Both the position numbers and the translations under genes were made by a program. The notes beneath the pieces were generated by a model. That model ran no database searches. It had not been told where the DNA came from and worked only from the letters and a program-made list of their open reading frames with translations. 64,000 bases of DNA from Amycolatopsis alkalitolerans (GTDB lineage: Bacteria; Actinomycetota; Actinomycetes; Mycobacteriales; Pseudonocardiaceae), in contig NZ_VDFW01000004.1 of assembly GCF_006152065.1 (NCBI RefSeq), positions 275,207 through 339,206 on the forward strand, read 5' to 3'. Positions 35,582 to 43,627 of this stretch are shown here, in pieces. Each line of letters begins with the position of its first letter. The stretch's first letter is position 1.

Positions 35582-35651
35582 CCCGCGAGTCCGGCTCTCG
35601 GTGCGGGTGAGTCCGGCTTTCGCGGACGGTGAGTTCGGTTTTCGCGGCCGG
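35582..35651. repeat. Cluster of three short intergenic repeats, inverted relative to the cluster at 36.2-36.5 kb
   Basis: Three copies of a unit reading GCGAGTCCGGCTCTC / GTGAGTCCGGCTTTC / GTGAGTTCGGTTTTC lie between the frameshifted gene and the LuxR-type gene. They are the reverse complement of the units found upstream of that gene. Confidence 0.7.
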
Positions 35652-35654
35652 GGC

Positions 35655-36146
35655 TCAGCGGAGGAGGCCGTGGCGGAGCGCCAGAGCAACGGCGTTGGCG
35701 CGTGTGCGGGCACCGAGCTTCCGTTTGGCCGAGGTCAACGCCGAGCGGGCGCCGGCCGTCGTGAGGTCCAGTTTCCGTGCGGTGTCTTCGAGGTTCAGCC
35801 CCGCGGCGGCGCAGGAAAGCACCTCGATCTCGACGGTGCTCAGGAGGGGCCGCGGAGCGACGACGTCACTGATCCCCGCGGCGAGGGCGAGCAGCCGCGC
35901 CGACGACGTGGCCGCGCAGCTGATCACCCCACGTATCCCGGGAGGAAGCGTCGCCGATGGCTCGTCTCGCGGGCACACCACCAGGAAGGCGGCGCCGGCG
36001 ACGGCGGTGCAGGGCGTGTCGAGCAGGACGATGTCCGCGTCGTTCGGCGAGCCGGTCCAGCGCAAGGAGGCGGATTGCGCGAGGTCGCGGGCGAACCGTT
36101 CGTGATGGGCGCGGTCACCGAGGTAACTCACTCCGAGTGCCGTCAT
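35655..36146 (-). CDS. LuxR/GerE-type DNA-binding protein with degenerate receiver-like N-terminus
   Basis: 163 residues. The C-terminal helix-turn-helix (about 100-163: LSTVEIEVLSCAAAGLNLEDTARKLDLTTAGARSALTSAKRKLG) is LuxR-like. The N-terminal 95 residues have a receiver-like alternation (VSYLGDRAH, DADIVLLDTPC, FLVVCPRDEP) but lack a clear phospho-acceptor pattern. TAGAGT stands seven bases before the ATG, indicating a leaderless start. The gene is bracketed on both sides by inverted clusters of the same short repeat. Its targets are unknown. Confidence 0.75.
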   Translation of the reverse strand: MTALGVSYLGDRAHHERFARDLAQSASLRWTGSPNDADIVLLDTPCTAVAGAAFLVVCPRDEPSATLPPGIRGVISCAATSSARLLALAAGISDVVAPRPLLSTVEIEVLSCAAAGLNLEDTARKLDLTTAGARSALTSAKRKLGARTRANAVALALRHGLLR

Positions 36147-36239
36147 CGCGCGGACTCTAACGGCCACGCCGCACCTGTTGATCTTGCGAGAGCCGTCCGG
36201 GTGACCCTCGAACGGGTCTGATGTGGACGGTGGCCCACC

Positions 36240-36545
36240 CAAAAGCCCAACTCGCATACGGTGAAAGCCGAACTCGCCCGCGCCCGGGCCGAACTCGCGG
36301 GCAGCGGGGAGCCCGACTCGCCCAGGGTGGGCCCACCGCGCCCGCCCTGAGTTCCGACTCGCGTCCGGCCGCGGGAGCCCGACTCGCGTGCAGCGAGCGC
36401 CGGACTCACCCGCAGTGGGAGCCGGACTCGCGTGCGGTGAGAGCCCGGACTCGCGTGCGGTGAGAGCCGGACTCACGGGCAGGGAAAGCCGGACTCGCGG
36501 GCGGCAGGGGCCGGACGCGCGGGCGGCGGGGGGGCGGGCTCGTGG
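36240..36545. repeat. Array of about 12 degenerate short repeats upstream of divergent regulator genes
   Basis: The 440-bp gap between the LuxR-type gene and the BTAD regulator contains about a dozen units of 20-25 bases. The consensus is near GAGAGCCGGACTCGCGTGC, repeated head to tail with variation (AGCCCGACTCGCGTG, AGCCGGACTCACGGG, GGCCGAACTCGCGGG). No open frame or stable gene is supported. The same unit, inverted, lies on the far side of the LuxR-type gene. Confidence 0.8.
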
Positions 36546-36572
36546 GTGTGGAGGGGGCGGGCGGCGCGCGGC

Positions 36573-36584
36573 TACGCTGCATCG
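36573..36584 (+). promoter_or_regulatory. Leaderless -10 of the BTAD regulator gene
   Basis: TACGCT (36573-36578), six bases, GTG at 36585. Confidence 0.45.
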
Positions 36585-39500
36585 GTGAGCCCCGAGCTGG
36601 TCCTGCTGCCGCGCGTCGCGTTTCGCGGGCGGGAGATCACCGGTCCGCGCCTGTGTAACCTCCTCGCGCTGCTGGCCGCCGACCTCCGCACGGGCTGCAG
36701 CACCGCCCGCCTCATCGACCGGCTCTGGCCCGACGACAAACCCGAGAATCCGGCCAAGGCGCTGCAGATCCTCATCTCCCGCGCCCGCACCCAACTGGGC
36801 TCCGACACCGTCGCCCGCACCCCGGCCGGGTACCGGCTCACCCTGACCGAGGACCAGGTCGACGCCGCCGCCGTCGTGCGCCTCGCCGCCGCGGCCACCC
36901 AGCACGCCGATCCGTCCGCCGCCCTCCGCGAGGCCGAAGCGGGCCTCGCGCTCTGGGAGGGCGAGGCGGAGACCGGGCCCGACCCACTCGCCGAGTTGCG
37001 TGCCGATCGCGCGTCGGCGCGCCAAGCCCTGCACCGGGCCCGAGCGCTCGCGCTGGCCCGGCTCGGACGGCACGCCGAGGCCGTCGACGTGCTGTCGGGA
37101 GCCTTTCACGACCGGCCTCGCGACGAGGAAGTCCTGCTCGAGCTGCTGCGGAGTGAAGCCGCGAGCGCGGGGTCGTCCGCGGCGCTGACCAGGTACGAGA
37201 CCTACCGTCGCGCCCTCCGCGACGAGCTGGGGATCGACCCGGGCGCGGAGCTGCAAGCCCTCTACCAGCGGCTGCTTCAACCCGCGGTCCGGCACGGGGT
37301 CCAGCACGAGCCCAACGACTTCCTCGGCCGTGAAGGCGATCTCGCCGCCGTCCTCGGCCTGTTGCGCACGGCGCGGGTCACTTCGGTCGTCGGCCCGGGC
37401 GGGCTCGGCAAGACGCGGCTCGCGCATGCCGTCGCCCGCGAGGCGGATCAGCGCGTCGTCCATTTCGTCCCGCTGGCCGGCGTTTCGCGCGACGAGGACG
37501 TCGTCGGCGAGATCGCGTCCGTACTTGGCGTTGGCGAAACCCGGCAGGTCGTGGCCATGATCGCGCAGGCGCTCGGGCCGGCCCTGCTCGTGCTCGACAA
37601 CTGCGAGCACGTCGTCACGGGGGTGGCGGAATTCGTGCGGGCGCTCGTGTCCATGACGCGCGACCTGCGCGTGCTCACCACCAGCCGCGCCCCGCTCGGG
37701 TTGTCGTCGGAGTCGGCGTACCTGCTGCCCGAGCTGGACCTCGCGACCTCGGTCGAGCTGTTTGCCCAGCGCGCCCGGGCCGCGCGCCCCGGCGTGGACC
37801 TTCCGGCGGAAGCGGTCGAGGACCTTTGCCGCCACCTCGACGGCCTGCCGCTTGCGGTCGAACTCGCCGCCGCCCGGGTCCGGACGATGTCCGTCGCCGA
37901 GGTCGCCCGGCGCCTCACCGACCGGTTCGCCCTGCTGCGTGGGGCCGCACGCGACGCCCCTGCCCGGCACCGGACGCTGGAGGCCGTCGTCGAATGGAGC
38001 TGGCAGCTTCTCGACCTAAGTGGACAGACGGCGATGACCACGCTGTCGGTGTTCCCCGGCGGGTTCACCGAGGCCGGCGCGCACCGTCTCGGCGCGAGCG
38101 TGGACGAGCTGGTGGACCAGTCGCTGCTCAAGGTCTCCGACACCCCGTCCGGCACGCGGTTCCGCATGCTCGAAACCGTTCGCGAGTTCGCTGCGGCCAA
38201 ACGCACCGACGACCGGGTCATCGAGGATTTCCTGGACTGGGCAAGGGAATTCGGGCTCGCCTGTTATGAGGCACCGTTCGGCCCGGATCCCGCACCGGCC
38301 ACCGGGCTGATCCGCGTCGAACAGGACAACCTGTTGCAGGCGTTGCGGTATGCCGTCGAGCGCGAAGACGGCGACACCGTCGCCGCGGTCGCCGCCGTGC
38401 TCGCGGTGCTGTGGACGTTCGAGACCAACTACGGGCGGATGGCGCCGCTCATCGACGACGTCGGCCGGCTGCTGTCGCACTACCACCCGAAACCCGAGTT
38501 CGTCGAGGTCACCCGCGCGGCCGCGGCCCTGTGCACCGCCTACGCGTTCACCGTCCGCGGCCCACGCGCGATGCGCACGCTACTGGTCCTGCACAAGCTC
38601 CCGCCCGCGCCGCCGGACACGCTGATCCGGGCCGTCGCCGCCGGACTCGTCCAGATCGACCGCCTGAACGAACTGCGTGACAGCCCGGAGCCGCTGCTGG
38701 CCGGGTACGCGAACGCGGTCGTCAGTTATCTCTGGGAAAACGTGGGCGACATGAGTGGTGCGCGCGCCGCGGCGGAGCGGATGCTCGAAGTGTTCGCCTC
38801 GGGCGAGTACCCCTGGATGCGGATCCTGGCCCTGTTCCGGCTCGCCGAGATCCACATGCATCTCGGCGAGGGCGCGGAAGCGTTGCCGTACATCCGCGAG
38901 GCGTGGGTGCTGCAGGAGGAGCTGGGCGTGTGGCTGGACGAGATCGGCTTCCGGTGGTCGATGGTGCTCGCCAGCCTGCAGGCCGGGGCGGTCGACGAGG
39001 CGGAGCGCTGGTTCAACACCACGCCGTCCAGGCGTGCCGACGAACGGTTCGCCTACGGCTCGTTCGACGTCGCCGTGAGCGCCGAACTGGCGCTGGCTCG
39101 TGGCGAGATCGACGAAGGTCTCGCGTCGTGGCGGCGTGCGGTGGAACTCGTTGGCGAGATGGCCGTGCCGGGTGCGCGCACCGAGTCCGAGCTCGAACCG
39201 TGGTCGCTCGAGCTCAAGTCCGTCGCAGTGGTCGCCCACGCGCGGCACGGCCGGCTCGATCTCGTCGAGGACCTCGTCGCCGGACTTCCGCGGGCGTTGT
39301 CGCGCCTGCTCGCCGAGTTCATCCCGGACGAGTCGTCGTATCTGGCGGGCCTTCCGTTGTATGGCGCGCTGTTGCTGGCGCTCGGCAGAGCGGATCTCGC
39401 CCGCGGCCACCAGCGTTCGGGACTCCGGCTCGTCGCGCTGGCTGAGAGATTCCGGTACCTGCGCCAGTTCCAGCCGACGATGTCACTGCCCCCGGAAACC

Positions 39501-39599
39501 GGGCAGCCGGCGTACGCCGAGGTGGCCTCGTCGTACGCCGGCCTTGACACGGCTGAGCTTCAGGCCGCCGCGCTGGCTACCTTGAGGGATCGCGGTTGA
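36585..39599 (+). CDS. SARP/AfsR-like regulator: winged helix, BTAD, NB-ARC ATPase and TPR-like C-terminus
   Basis: 1004 residues from the GTG at 36585. An OmpR-type winged helix covers about 1-90 (CNLLALLAADLRTGCSTARLIDRLWPD) and a bacterial transcriptional activation domain about 95-245. The NB-ARC/STAND ATPase has P-loop VVGPGGLGKTRL near 267 and Walker B ALLVLDNCEHV near 335. A long helical repeat region fills the last ~400 residues. Such proteins activate secondary-metabolite or resistance genes. Convergent DrrAB-like exporter genes overlap its 3' end by 23 bp and are a possible target, though no biosynthetic genes are adjacent. Confidence 0.9.
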   Translation: MSPELVLLPRVAFRGREITGPRLCNLLALLAADLRTGCSTARLIDRLWPDDKPENPAKALQILISRARTQLGSDTVARTPAGYRLTLTEDQVDAAAVVRLAAAATQHADPSAALREAEAGLALWEGEAETGPDPLAELRADRASARQALHRARALALARLGRHAEAVDVLSGAFHDRPRDEEVLLELLRSEAASAGSSAALTRYETYRRALRDELGIDPGAELQALYQRLLQPAVRHGVQHEPNDFLGREGDLAAVLGLLRTARVTSVVGPGGLGKTRLAHAVAREADQRVVHFVPLAGVSRDEDVVGEIASVLGVGETRQVVAMIAQALGPALLVLDNCEHVVTGVAEFVRALVSMTRDLRVLTTSRAPLGLSSESAYLLPELDLATSVELFAQRARAARPGVDLPAEAVEDLCRHLDGLPLAVELAAARVRTMSVAEVARRLTDRFALLRGAARDAPARHRTLEAVVEWSWQLLDLSGQTAMTTLSVFPGGFTEAGAHRLGASVDELVDQSLLKVSDTPSGTRFRMLETVREFAAAKRTDDRVIEDFLDWAREFGLACYEAPFGPDPAPATGLIRVEQDNLLQALRYAVEREDGDTVAAVAAVLAVLWTFETNYGRMAPLIDDVGRLLSHYHPKPEFVEVTRAAAALCTAYAFTVRGPRAMRTLLVLHKLPPAPPDTLIRAVAAGLVQIDRLNELRDSPEPLLAGYANAVVSYLWENVGDMSGARAAAERMLEVFASGEYPWMRILALFRLAEIHMHLGEGAEALPYIREAWVLQEELGVWLDEIGFRWSMVLASLQAGAVDEAERWFNTTPSRRADERFAYGSFDVAVSAELALARGEIDEGLASWRRAVELVGEMAVPGARTESELEPWSLELKSVAVVAHARHGRLDLVEDLVAGLPRALSRLLAEFIPDESSYLAGLPLYGALLLALGRADLARGHQRSGLRLVALAERFRYLRQFQPTMSLPPETGQPAYAEVASSYAGLDTAELQAAALATLRDRG

Positions 39600-40356
39600 A
39601 CAGCCTTTTCGCCCACACGTAGCCGAACAATGCGATGCCTGCGCACCACGCGACGGCGATGATCGCGTTGGCGCCGATCGGCGTGCCCATCAGCAGCCCA
39701 CGGATCGTTTCGATGAACGGCGTGAACGGCTGGTATTCGGCGAACGCGCGCAGACCGGCCGGCATCGAGTCGGTCGGCACGAACCCGCTGCCCAGGAACG
39801 GCAGGATGGTCAGCGGCATCGGCAGGTTGCTCGCGCTCTCGACGTTCTTGGCGGCCAGGCCGAGCGCGACCGACAGCCAGATGAACGCGAACGTGATCAT
39901 GGCGAGCACCCCGAGCGTCGCGAGCCATTCGAGCGGGGTCGCGGACGGCCGAAACCCGACGAGCAGCGCGACCCCGACGACGATGATCATGCTGATCAGG
40001 GTCTGGATCAGGCTGCCGACCACGTGCCCGGTGAGCACCGAGACACGGGCGATGGCCATGGTGCGGAACCGGGCGATGATCCCTTCGGTCATGTCCATCG
40101 CGACGTTGATCGCGGTGCCGGTCGCGGCGGCGGCGATCGCCATCAGGATGATCCCCGGCGTCACGTAGTCGACATACGCGCCGCGGCCGCCGGACCCGCC
40201 GAGCCCGTTGCCGAGCGTGCCGCCGAAGACGTACACGAACAGCAACAGGAACAGCACGGGCATACCGGCGAGCTGCACGCTCATACTGGGGTAGCGGATC
40301 ATGTGCTTGAGGTTCCGGCGGAGCATCGTCGCCGAATCGGCCAGTGCGTGGGTCAT
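39577..40356 (-). CDS. DrrB-like ABC-2 type transporter permease
   Basis: 259 residues with six predicted membrane helices, beginning with a cytoplasmic segment (ADSATMLRRNLKHMIRYP) as in daunorubicin-resistance DrrB proteins. The YVDYVTPGIILMAIA loop, DMTEGIIARFRTMAIARVSVL near 108-128 and FVPTDSMPAGLRAFAEYQPFTPFIETIRGLL near 190-220 are family hallmarks. It overlaps its ATPase gene by 4 bp. Probable export of an amphipathic drug or lipid. Confidence 0.92.
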   Translation of the reverse strand: MTHALADSATMLRRNLKHMIRYPSMSVQLAGMPVLFLLLFVYVFGGTLGNGLGGSGGRGAYVDYVTPGIILMAIAAAATGTAINVAMDMTEGIIARFRTMAIARVSVLTGHVVGSLIQTLISMIIVVGVALLVGFRPSATPLEWLATLGVLAMITFAFIWLSVALGLAAKNVESASNLPMPLTILPFLGSGFVPTDSMPAGLRAFAEYQPFTPFIETIRGLLMGTPIGANAIIAVAWCAGIALFGYVWAKRLFNRDPSR

Positions 40357-41300
40357 GATGCCGCCACCTTCGAAGTTCCGGTGAGGGCGAGGAAGACGTC
40401 GTCGAGGTCGGGGGTGTGCACGGACAGTTCGTCGACGTCGATGGACGCGGCGTCGAAGCGGTCGAGCAGCGCGCGCAACGACTTGACCCCGCCGTCGCCG
40501 GGGATCTGCAGCGTGAGCGCCTCGTCGTCACGCTGCCCGCCGAGCTCGCGGGCGGCCCTGCCGAGTTCGTGGACATCGGTGAAACGAAGGCTGATGTGGC
40601 CGCCGGGGACGAGCCGCTTGAGCTCCGCCGGGCTGCCTTCGGCGACGATCGTTCCCTTGTCCAGCACGGCGATCCGGTCGGCGAGCTGATCGGCCTCGTC
40701 GAGGTACTGGGTGGTGAGGAAGATCGTCACGCCGCCGGTCACCAGCTCGCGGATGATCTGCCATACGGTGCGGCGGCTGCGCGGGTCGAGTCCGGTGGTC
40801 GGCTCGTCGAGGAAGATGATGCGCGGCTCGCCGATGAGGCTCATCGCGAGGTCGAGCCGCCGCCGCATGCCGCCGGAATAGGTGTTCGCGGTCTTGCGCG
40901 CGGCGTCGACGAGATCGAACCGCCCCAGCAGTTCGGCGGCGCGCTGGCGGCCCGTCCGGCGGCCAAGATGGTGCAGATCGGCCATGAGCAGCAGGTTCTC
41001 CTCGCCGGTGAGCAGGCCGTCGACCGCGGAAAACTGCCCGGTGACGCCGATCGCCGCGCGGACGCCGTCGGGCTCGGTCCGCGGATCGTGCCCGGCCACG
41101 CGGATCCGACCCCCGTCGAAACCGATCAGCGTGGACAGGATCTGTACCGTCGTCGTCTTGCCGGCCCCGTTCGGCCCGAGCAGTGAGAAGATCGTCCCCT
41201 GGGAAACCCGCAGATCGATGCCGTCGAGCACCACCTGATCCCCGAACGCCTTCCTGAGCCCGGACGCCTCGATGGCCGGTCCGTTCGCTGTGGATGACAT
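40353..41300 (-). CDS. DrrA-like ABC transporter ATP-binding protein
   Basis: 315 residues with Walker A LLGPNGAGKTTTVQIL near 38, signature YSGGMRRRLDLAMSL near 140, Walker B RIIFLDEPTTGLDPRSR near 160, and H-loop TTQYLDEADQLAD near 195. The C-terminal ~90-residue extension (GGHISLRFTDVHELGRAAREL) is typical of DrrA. Energises the DrrB-like permease encoded immediately downstream. The hexamer GATGCT six bases before the ATG hints at another leaderless start. Confidence 0.93.
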   Translation of the reverse strand: MSSTANGPAIEASGLRKAFGDQVVLDGIDLRVSQGTIFSLLGPNGAGKTTTVQILSTLIGFDGGRIRVAGHDPRTEPDGVRAAIGVTGQFSAVDGLLTGEENLLLMADLHHLGRRTGRQRAAELLGRFDLVDAARKTANTYSGGMRRRLDLAMSLIGEPRIIFLDEPTTGLDPRSRRTVWQIIRELVTGGVTIFLTTQYLDEADQLADRIAVLDKGTIVAEGSPAELKRLVPGGHISLRFTDVHELGRAARELGGQRDDEALTLQIPGDGGVKSLRALLDRFDAASIDVDELSVHTPDLDDVFLALTGTSKVAAS

Positions 41301-41349
41301 GCCTTCAGCATCTGGGGCGCCGCCTTCGCCACGGTTTCATGACGGTTTC

Positions 41350-41667
41350 ACGGCCGGGCCCTTCGTGGTGCCCGCCGCGGCGGCAACCGCCGTGACCGCG
41401 GGCTCGACGTACACGCCGATCGTCCCGGTTCGCGCGATGGACAGCCGCGCCTTCGGCAAGATCCAGGCCAGAAGCGGGATCGGGATCGATTTCACCGCGG
41501 CCGGGTGCCCGCCGACGTGACCGCGGTCGTCCTGAACGTGACCGGTTTGGACTCCACCGCGGCGACCTACTTGACCGTCGCGCCGGCGAGCTACCCGCCG
41601 TCGGTGTCCACTGTGAACTTCGCGGCGGGCGAGATCCGCGCCAACTCGGCGGTCGTCCCGCTCGAGG
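41350..41667 (+). pseudogene. Relic of a secreted actinobacterial VTAVVLNVT-type domain, frameshifted
   Basis: A fragment reads AAAATAVTAGSTYTPIVPVRAMDSR, then after a one-base frame change near 41502 continues as PADVTAVVLNVTGLDSTAATYLTVAP and NSAVVPL. This is the repeated extracellular domain that begins YTPVxPxRxLDTR and is attached to many actinobacterial exoenzymes. No signal peptide or catalytic part remains. The relic runs directly into a LysR fragment. Confidence 0.65.
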
Positions 41668-41670
41668 GAG

Positions 41671-42208
41671 GCGTGACGCGGGTGCGGGGGCTGCACATGT
41701 CCACAGCCGAGCAGTTCGCCGCGCTGTCGAACGGCGAACTGGACGTGGGGCTGGTCCGCGAGCACCCGATCGGCCACGACCTCGACGCGGTGCTGGTGGC
41801 CGAGGAACCGCTCGGTGTCCTGCTGGCGACCGAACTCGCGGCGAAGCTCGGCGGGCCGGACGGGCTCCGGCTCGCCGAACTCGCGGGTCTGGACTGGGTC
41901 GGGTTCCCGAGGTCGGGCAGCCCCGTGTGGTACGACGAGATCGTCGCGATCTTCCGCAGCCACGGGCTCGACATCGGCCCGGCCGCACCGGCGGGGCAAT
42001 CCCTGATCGCGGACGTCAAGCTCGCGACCGTGACCGCGGGCGGTGCCTTCGCGCTGGCACCGCCCGGCTGGTCACAGCCGATGCCCGATTCCGCCACCTG
42101 GTCGCCGCTGGCCGGGAACCCATTGTCCGGCGCACCTGGGCCGTCTGGCCCGCGACCTCGCACCGGCGCGACCTCGGCCATTTGATCGCGAGCCTCGACA
42201 CGCGCTGA
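41671..42208 (+). pseudogene. LysR substrate-binding domain relic
   Basis: Continuous with the preceding relic in one frame, but the sequence changes to a LysR effector-binding domain: MSTAEQFAALSNGELDVGLVRE, then LGVLLATELAAKLGGPDG, then DWVGFPRSGSPVWYDEIV. The helix-turn-helix half is missing. Near 42115 the frame shifts again and the C-terminus (RRTWAVWPATSHRRDLGHL) continues to a stop at 42208. It is a non-functional remnant fused to another remnant. Confidence 0.7.
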
Positions 42209-42213
42209 CGTCG

Positions 42214-43458
42214 TCAAGCGGCGAGTTCGAAATCGAGCTCGCCGGTCGATCCGGTGCGTGGCCGGCGCGGCGGCCGCTTGGCCAGCTGGCGATAGCTCGT
42301 GACGGCCAGGAGCGCCAGCGCGGCGAGCTGGTAAGTGCTGCCCGCGATCTTTTCCGGAATCGTCCAGACCGCCGGGTTCTGCGGCATCCAGTAATGCGGG
42401 GCCAGCCAGATGATCGCGACCCCGATTCCGCCGGTGATCAGGAGCCGGAGATCGTGGCGCCGGTAACCGCTCGCCAGCACGACGGCCGCGGTCGGGAGTG
42501 CGAGTACCCATTGGTGCGACCAGGAGATCGGCGAGATCAGCTGCACTGCGGCGGCGTTGACGCCGAGCGCGAGTGGCAACTCGCCGTCGGTGAGCGCCCG
42601 CCTGGTGCCGAGCCAGGCCATCACCACGACGGCGATCACCGTGAGCGCGCCGGTCAGCGTCAGTGCCGTGCCGTGCAGGCCGAGCTTGTGCAGGCTCGCG
42701 AACACCGATTCGTTGGCCAGCGGGCCGCCGATGTTCATGCTGGTCGCGTGGAAAACCCGGTTCGTCCAGTAGAAGACCGAATCGCTGGGTGCGAGCGCGA
42801 AGGTGATCGCGGTCAGCGCCAGGAAACCGAGGGCGCTCGTGGCCACGGCCCGGTAGTCCTTGCGGAGCAGGAAGAAGAGCACGAACCCGGCCGGGGTCAG
42901 CTTGACCGCGGCCGCGATGCCGATGAGCAGGCCGCGCGGCCAACGTGGGTTCGGCGACAGACAGTCCAGGGCGACCAGCAGCATCAGCAGCACGTTGATC
43001 TGGCCCCAGTAGATCGTGTTCGCCACGGGATGCCCGACGAGCAGGGCGATCGCGGCGGCCAGCACCACCCACGGCTTGGCGAGCAACCCGCGCAGGTCGG
43101 GTGAGCTGTCGCGGTAGGCCAGCACGAGCGGGATCAGCGCGAGGGACGTGGCGGCGGTCAGCAGCGGGAAGCCGATGGCCGGCGGAATCAACGCGAGCGG
43201 CACGAACAGGACCGCCGACGACGGCGGGTACGTGTAGGGCAGCGCGCCGCCGAAGGTCGAAACGGGCAGCTGGGTGTAGATCGACCTGCCGCGCAGGAAG
43301 GTCTGCGCCCCGAGCCGGTAGACATCCACATCGGACGGATGTTTCGGAAACCCGTGCGCGATGAACGCCAGCACCAACAGAAGCGCGGCCGGCGCCAGCA
43401 CCTTCACACCGGCGCGCTTCACCAGCGAGCTCACTCTCTCCAACTCGGCCCCCGCCAT
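42214..43458 (-). CDS. GT87/DUF2029 membrane mannosyltransferase-like protein
   Basis: 414 residues from the ATG at 43458. About ten transmembrane helices. The GT-C acidic motif follows helix 1: HPSDVDVYRLGAQTFLRGRSIY near 38-59, with the Asp residues expected to bind polyprenyl-phosphate sugar. Other family segments are YTYPPSSAVLFVPLA near 76, WGQINVLLMLLVALDCL near 150, and SWSHQWVLALP near 316. Related enzymes add alpha-mannose to phosphatidylinositol mannosides or arabinomannan using polyprenyl phosphomannose. Confidence 0.87.
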   Translation of the reverse strand: MAGAELERVSSLVKRAGVKVLAPAALLLVLAFIAHGFPKHPSDVDVYRLGAQTFLRGRSIYTQLPVSTFGGALPYTYPPSSAVLFVPLALIPPAIGFPLLTAATSLALIPLVLAYRDSSPDLRGLLAKPWVVLAAAIALLVGHPVANTIYWGQINVLLMLLVALDCLSPNPRWPRGLLIGIAAAVKLTPAGFVLFFLLRKDYRAVATSALGFLALTAITFALAPSDSVFYWTNRVFHATSMNIGGPLANESVFASLHKLGLHGTALTLTGALTVIAVVVMAWLGTRRALTDGELPLALGVNAAAVQLISPISWSHQWVLALPTAAVVLASGYRRHDLRLLITGGIGVAIIWLAPHYWMPQNPAVWTIPEKIAGSTYQLAALALLAVTSYRQLAKRPPRRPRTGSTGELDFELAA

Positions 43459-43627
43459 GCTCTTCAAGGAACGTCGAGTTGGTTCTAGCGCACCACGTGT
43501 GTGGGCCCGGTAATCGGGTCAGGTGTCGCATAGGACATCCCGGCCGTCTGTGGTCCTTTTCGGACACAAGGGCACGATGCCGGTCATGCTACCGGGGCCA
43601 CCACGAGTCGTGGTTCCCGCCACGAGC

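Noticed and set aside
31886..35713. A 1275-codon minus-strand open frame over valS
   Set aside because: Pure shadow of valS and neighbours, low-complexity Arg-rich product and no start signals.
36240..36545. CRISPR array
   Set aside because: Units are about 22 bases, degenerate and contiguous with no unique spacers, and no cas genes are present.
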